The notes beneath the pieces are model-generated. The model did no database searches. It saw nothing but the letters and a program-made list of their open reading frames with translations, and was not told the DNA's origin. From the NCBI GenBank assembly GCA_027318915.1, contig DAHVOH010000100.1, forward strand, positions 1-9,114: a DNA stretch of 9,114 nucleotides, written 5' to 3'. Source of the DNA: Clostridiales bacterium (GTDB lineage: Bacteria > Bacillota_E > Sulfobacillia > Sulfobacillales > JAIMBI01). This document shows positions 5,800-9,114 of the stretch, one piece after another. Position 1 is the stretch's first letter. Each line of letters opens with the position of its first letter. A program made the position numbers and the translations under genes.

Positions 5800-7244
5800 G
5801 CCGAAGCACCCCCCTTGGCGCCCACGGACAGGGCGTGATAGGCCGTCGGCACCAACGAGCCCACATGTCCGGTGATGCTGGCCGGCCAGACGCCCAGCAG
5901 GACCACCAGCGCCCCCATCACCCCAATCAGACCCACCTGTCCCCAGGACAGATCAGACAGCGTCGGGCCCGATCGCGGCGTCGACTGCATAGCCCCTTGG
6001 AATAGTCGGATCATATACCAGCTGGCCACAATCAGCACCACGCCGGCTACGGCCGCGACCGTCACATTGGATCGCACCAATCCCTGGAAGATCATGTACT
6101 CGCCCGCAAACCCGGCCAAGCCGGGAAGTCCGAGGGTGGCCAGCGCGAACAGTTGAAACCAAGCGGAGAGCCGGGGCAGCCGGCGATTCAATCCAGACAG
6201 GGCGGTCAGGTCGCGCTGGCCGGTGACCCGCTCCAGCCATCCCAGGAGGAGGAAGAGCCCGCCCGCCATCAGGCCGTGCGCCACCATGTAGAAGGTGGCG
6301 CCCACGGCGCCGGCCGCCGTTAGGGTGAAGATCCCGAGCGTGATCATGGCCAAGTGCGACAAGGAGGAATACGACGCCACCATCTTGATGTCCCGCGCCC
6401 GCAGCGCGATGACGGCGCCGTACACGAGCCCGACGGCCGCCAGCGCCATCAGCCACGGCTGCCAGCTGTGCATCTCCGGAAAGAACAGCGGCACCAGAAC
6501 CCGCAGCATGGCGAAGACGCCCAGTTTGGACAACACGCCCGAAATCAGGGCCGTGATGGGAGCGGGCGACTCGCCGTAGGCCGACGGCATCCAGCCGTGC
6601 AACGGCCACAACGGGGCCTTGATCATGAACGCGACCAGGAAGGACAGGAAGATCCACGGCGCGGCCACGCCGGTAAAGCGCGTGTGGGCCAAGCTCGCCA
6701 GCTGGAAGGTCAGAATCCCGGTCTGGTTTTGGTGAATGAGGCCGACGGCGATGACGCCAATCAACATGAAGAAGCTGCCGAACAGGTTCATCACCAGCCA
6801 CCGCAGAGCGGCCGCCCGCCCGTTCGGTCGCGCCCACCCGGAGAGCAGGAAGAAGATGGGGATGAGGACAACTTCCCAAAACACGTAGAACGTCACCAGA
6901 TCTTGGGCCAGAAACACGCCCAGCGCCGCCGATTCCGCCACCAGGATCCAGACGTAGTAGGCCGGCCGCTCGTCGCGCGGCGAGGCCAGCACCACCACCG
7001 CCGAGACCACCACGGTGAGCCCGATAAGAAAGAGGCCCAACCCGTCGGCGGCCAGATGAAAGTGCACGCCAAACTCAGGAATCCAGTTCCAGTTGACCGC
7101 CGTCCGCGGACCCGCCCACTCCGCCGCGAACAGGACGATCTCCACCAATGCCAGCACCAGGGCGCCCGCCTTGGCCCAGGCCCGGGGCAGCAAGAACAGG
7201 GCGAGCCCCACCCACGGCACCGCCACAAGCCAAAACACCAGCAT
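5796..7244 (-). CDS. nuoM: NADH-quinone oxidoreductase (complex I) subunit M
   Basis: Central antiporter-like proton-pumping subunit of complex I (ND4 homologue), in the cytoplasmic membrane between NuoL and NuoN. It has 482 residues and about 14 membrane segments. Functional residues are intact: Glu 124 (FWEVVLIPIFF, TM5), Lys 209 (MIKAPLWPLHGWMP, TM7), Lys 240 (LSKLGVFAMLR, TM8), His 297 (SSLSHLAM) and Glu 382 (LPGLAGFAGEYMI, TM12). Glu rather than Lys in TM12 is normal for NuoM. GGAGGAGG at 7259-7252 lies 7 bases before the ATG, the strongest ribosome binding site in the cluster. It follows nuoL after 27 bp and overlaps nuoN by 4 bp. Confidence 0.98.
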   Translation of the reverse strand: MLVFWLVAVPWVGLALFLLPRAWAKAGALVLALVEIVLFAAEWAGPRTAVNWNWIPEFGVHFHLAADGLGLFLIGLTVVVSAVVVLASPRDERPAYYVWILVAESAALGVFLAQDLVTFYVFWEVVLIPIFFLLSGWARPNGRAAALRWLVMNLFGSFFMLIGVIAVGLIHQNQTGILTFQLASLAHTRFTGVAAPWIFLSFLVAFMIKAPLWPLHGWMPSAYGESPAPITALISGVLSKLGVFAMLRVLVPLFFPEMHSWQPWLMALAAVGLVYGAVIALRARDIKMVASYSSLSHLAMITLGIFTLTAAGAVGATFYMVAHGLMAGGLFLLLGWLERVTGQRDLTALSGLNRRLPRLSAWFQLFALATLGLPGLAGFAGEYMIFQGLVRSNVTVAAVAGVVLIVASWYMIRLFQGAMQSTPRSGPTLSDLSWGQVGLIGVMGALVVLLGVWPASITGHVGSLVPTAYHALSVGAKGGASA

Positions 7245-7271
7245 CCGATGGCCTCCTCCGACTGCGCCTGC

Positions 7272-9114
7272 CTATATGCGAATCAGGAAATACGCCAAAA
7301 CAACCACCATGCCCAGCATCACCGCCAGCACGTAGCGGCGAATCTGGCCGCTTTGAATGGGGCGCAGATCCTCGGAAAAGTCGAGCACCTCCTGCCCCAC
7401 CATGTCGACGGCAGCGACAAAGCCTCGGTTGACCGTCCGCACCCCGTCACCCAGCGCCTTGAACGGCGCCACCGCCAACCAAGCCCACACACTGTCGGAC
7501 CCCCAAGCCCGGGCTCCCAACGCACCCACGCCCCGCTCATTGCCGGCGGTGGCCGGCTCCTGCCGGCGCCAATACAGCTGCCAGGCCACCGCGATGCCGA
7601 TCAACGCCAGCAGCACCGCCACACCGGTGGCCCATAACGGGCCACTCTCCAGCGCATAGTGGGGCGCGCCCACGTACCGCGTGAACGTGGGGCCGAGCCA
7701 ACCGCTGAGCCAGCCGCCCACCGCACCGCCGCCCGCGGCCAGCACGGCCAAGATCACGACGGGCACGGTCATCACCCAAGGCGCCTCATGCGCATGCGCA
7801 TGCAACGCGGCATCCCGGGGTCGGCCCACAAACGTCAGGAAGAACACGCGAAACATGTAAAAGGCGGTCAGCCCTGCCGCAAACGCGCCCATCCCCCACA
7901 GAATCGGATGACCCAAGCGCAGCGCTTCACCCAAGATGGCTTCCTTCGAGAAGTAGCCGGAAAACGGAGGAATGCCGGAGATGGCCAGCGTGGCCACCAG
8001 AAAGCTCACGGCTGTCCAGGGCATCTTCTTAAACAGGCCCCCCATCTTGCCCATGTCCTGCTCTCCGGCCAACGCATGAATGACGCTCCCGGCCGCTAAG
8101 AACAAGGCCGCCTTGAAGAAGGCTTGGGTGACGAAGTGAAACACGCCGGCGGTGAACGCGCCCACACCCACGCCCAAGAACATGTAGCCCAGCTGGCTCA
8201 CCGTCGAATAGGCCAGAGCCCGCTTGATGTCACGCTGGAAGATGGCGATGCTGGCGGCAAACAACGCGGTGAACGCGCCGATCACCGCCACGGCCTCGCC
8301 GACGCCGGGCGCCAGGTGCAGCAGCGGGTACAGCCGAGCCATCAAGTACACGCCCGCCGTCACCATGGTGGCGGCGTGGATGAGCGCCGACACCGGCGTC
8401 GGGCCCTCCATGGCGTCGGCCAGCCAAATGTGCAACGGGAACTGGGCGGATTTGGCCATGGCGCCGATATAGAGCAGAATGGCCGCCCACGTGAACAGGG
8501 ACGACCCCGGCGTCGCCCGCTGAAAGGCGCCGAACAGGCCGCTGTATGACAGCGTGCCGAAGTGCTGATAGAGCAGCACCAAGGCAATCAGAATCCCCAC
8601 GTCGCCCACGGTGTTGACCACGAAAGCCTTTTTGGCCGCCCGCACGGCCGACGGGCGTTCGTACCAGAAGCCGATGAGAAGGTACGAGGACAGCCCCACC
8701 AATGCCCAGCCCAACAGCAAGATGAGGAGATTGCCGGCCAGAACCAGGAGCAGCATGGAAAAGATGAACAGATTCAGCTCGGCGAAGAAACGGCCGACGT
8801 CCGGGTCGTCGGCCATGTACCCGTTGGAGTACACGTGAATCAAAAAGCCGACGCCGGTCACAATGAGAATCCACACCGCCGACAGCGGGTCCAAATACAG
8901 CCGCCAGTGAATGGCCGGCCCAAACCCGGTGGTCCATGTAAAGAGCCGGCCCTGCACCACCCGCTGGCCGGCCGGCAGTGCGGCCAGATGCACCATCGCC
9001 ACGATGGCCAGCACAAACGACACGCCCACCAGGAGACTGCCCCAAATGCCGGCCATCCGTCGGGGCAAAACGCTCTGGAAGACCATCAAACTGGCCGCCC
9101 CCAAGAGCGGCAAG
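7272..9114 (-). CDS. nuoL: NADH-quinone oxidoreductase (complex I) subunit L (5' end cut by window edge)
   Basis: Distal antiporter-like proton-pumping subunit (ND5 homologue). The 613 visible residues begin in TM1 (LPLLGAASLMVF), so probably only some 10-20 N-terminal residues are missing. Numbering starts at the first visible codon (9113-9111). Conserved elements seen are Asp 171 (VGDVG, TM6), Lys 221 (AKSAQFPLHIWLADAM, TM7), His 246 (PVSALIHAATMVTAGVYL, TM8), Lys 334 (AFFKAALFLA) and Lys 390 (FSGYFSKEAIL, TM12). A His/Ala loop at 438-442 (HAHAH) follows. The C-terminal lateral helix (about 540-585) and an anchoring TM complete it, ending with a TAG stop. Several normally conserved residues differ: Ala 137 stands where E. 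coli NuoL has Glu 144 (GWALVGLSSYLLIGFW), Gly 127 for Asp 134, Thr 168 for Arg 175 (VVNTVGD) and Gln 330 for His 338 (VTQAFFKA). The reading frame is intact and all else is typical, so I read it as a functional nuoL with altered channel chemistry rather than a pseudogene. MrpA-like antiporters are less likely given the nuoM and nuoN context. Confidence 0.97.
   Translation of the reverse strand, partial: LPLLGAASLMVFQSVLPRRMAGIWGSLLVGVSFVLAIVAMVHLAALPAGQRVVQGRLFTWTTGFGPAIHWRLYLDPLSAVWILIVTGVGFLIHVYSNGYMADDPDVGRFFAELNLFIFSMLLLVLAGNLLILLLGWALVGLSSYLLIGFWYERPSAVRAAKKAFVVNTVGDVGILIALVLLYQHFGTLSYSGLFGAFQRATPGSSLFTWAAILLYIGAMAKSAQFPLHIWLADAMEGPTPVSALIHAATMVTAGVYLMARLYPLLHLAPGVGEAVAVIGAFTALFAASIAIFQRDIKRALAYSTVSQLGYMFLGVGVGAFTAGVFHFVTQAFFKAALFLAAGSVIHALAGEQDMGKMGGLFKKMPWTAVSFLVATLAISGIPPFSGYFSKEAILGEALRLGHPILWGMGAFAAGLTAFYMFRVFFLTFVGRPRDAALHAHAHEAPWVMTVPVVILAVLAAGGGAVGGWLSGWLGPTFTRYVGAPHYALESGPLWATGVAVLLALIGIAVAWQLYWRRQEPATAGNERGVGALGARAWGSDSVWAWLAVAPFKALGDGVRTVNRGFVAAVDMVGQEVLDFSEDLRPIQSGQIRRYVLAVMLGMVVVLAYFLIRI
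7787..7804. repeat. Short ATGCGC tandem/palindromic repeat inside nuoL
   Basis: CATGCGCATGCGCATGCA contains two and a half copies of ATGCGC and is largely self-complementary. In nuoL it encodes the HAHAH stretch of a soluble loop. His-rich loops at this place are common in NuoL, so the repeat probably reflects codon repetition. Confidence 0.5.

Noticed and set aside
7272..9114. nuoL as a pseudogene because of missing channel residues
   Set aside because: The frame is open over the whole visible length, the other conserved Lys, His and Asp residues and the C-terminal lateral helix are intact, and the gene sits in a well-ordered operon.

Overview
The window is about 63% G+C by eye and bacterial. 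It contains two functional groups separated by one intergenic region of roughly 530 bp. The organism is probably a high-GC Bacillota or a relative. The reasons are a Rex-type NADH sensor, a HepT-like long-chain prenyl diphosphate synthase (usual in menaquinone users), strong GGAGG-type ribosome binding sites and a canonical TATAAT promoter. The Sulfobacillus/Thermaerobacter/Kyrpidia kind of lineage would fit, but the sequence alone does not fix the taxon.

Left block (1-1505, minus strand): a GntR/FCD-family regulator is followed after 15 bp by an acyl-CoA dehydrogenase that resembles isovaleryl-CoA dehydrogenase and runs off the left edge. The two probably form one operon for branched-chain (leucine-type) acyl-CoA oxidation under local control. 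The regulator has an excellent -10 box touching its own start codons, which suggests a leaderless mRNA.

Middle (1506-2048): an intergenic region with the regulator's promoter at one end. At the other end is a strong perfect hairpin next to a weak extended -10 promoter that would drive the rightward gene. I see no gene in it. Then comes a histidine-phosphatase (phosphoglycerate mutase-like) gene on the plus strand (2049-2699).

Right block (2701-9114, minus strand): a tight cluster transcribed nuoL (5'-truncated by the edge) > nuoM > nuoN > polyprenyl diphosphate synthase > rex. Gaps are 27 bp, a 4-bp ATGA overlap, 46 bp and 17 bp. It is the distal end of a complex I operon. The three antiporter-like proton-pumping subunits are followed by an enzyme that probably makes the quinone side chain, then by the NADH/NAD+ sensor. 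So consumption of NADH, the electron carrier and the redox sensor appear to share one transcript. The rex and phosphatase genes converge, with stop codons 1 bp apart.

The most unusual signal is in NuoL. By alignment from memory with E. coli NuoL, the TM5 glutamate (E144) is Ala, and D134, R175 and H338 are Gly, Thr and Gln. The other channel residues (TM7 Lys, TM8 His, TM12 Lys, TM6 Asp) are intact, and NuoM and NuoN keep their own TM5 glutamates. I did not find a CRISPR array, a mobile element, an RNA gene or an obviously new multi-gene system.
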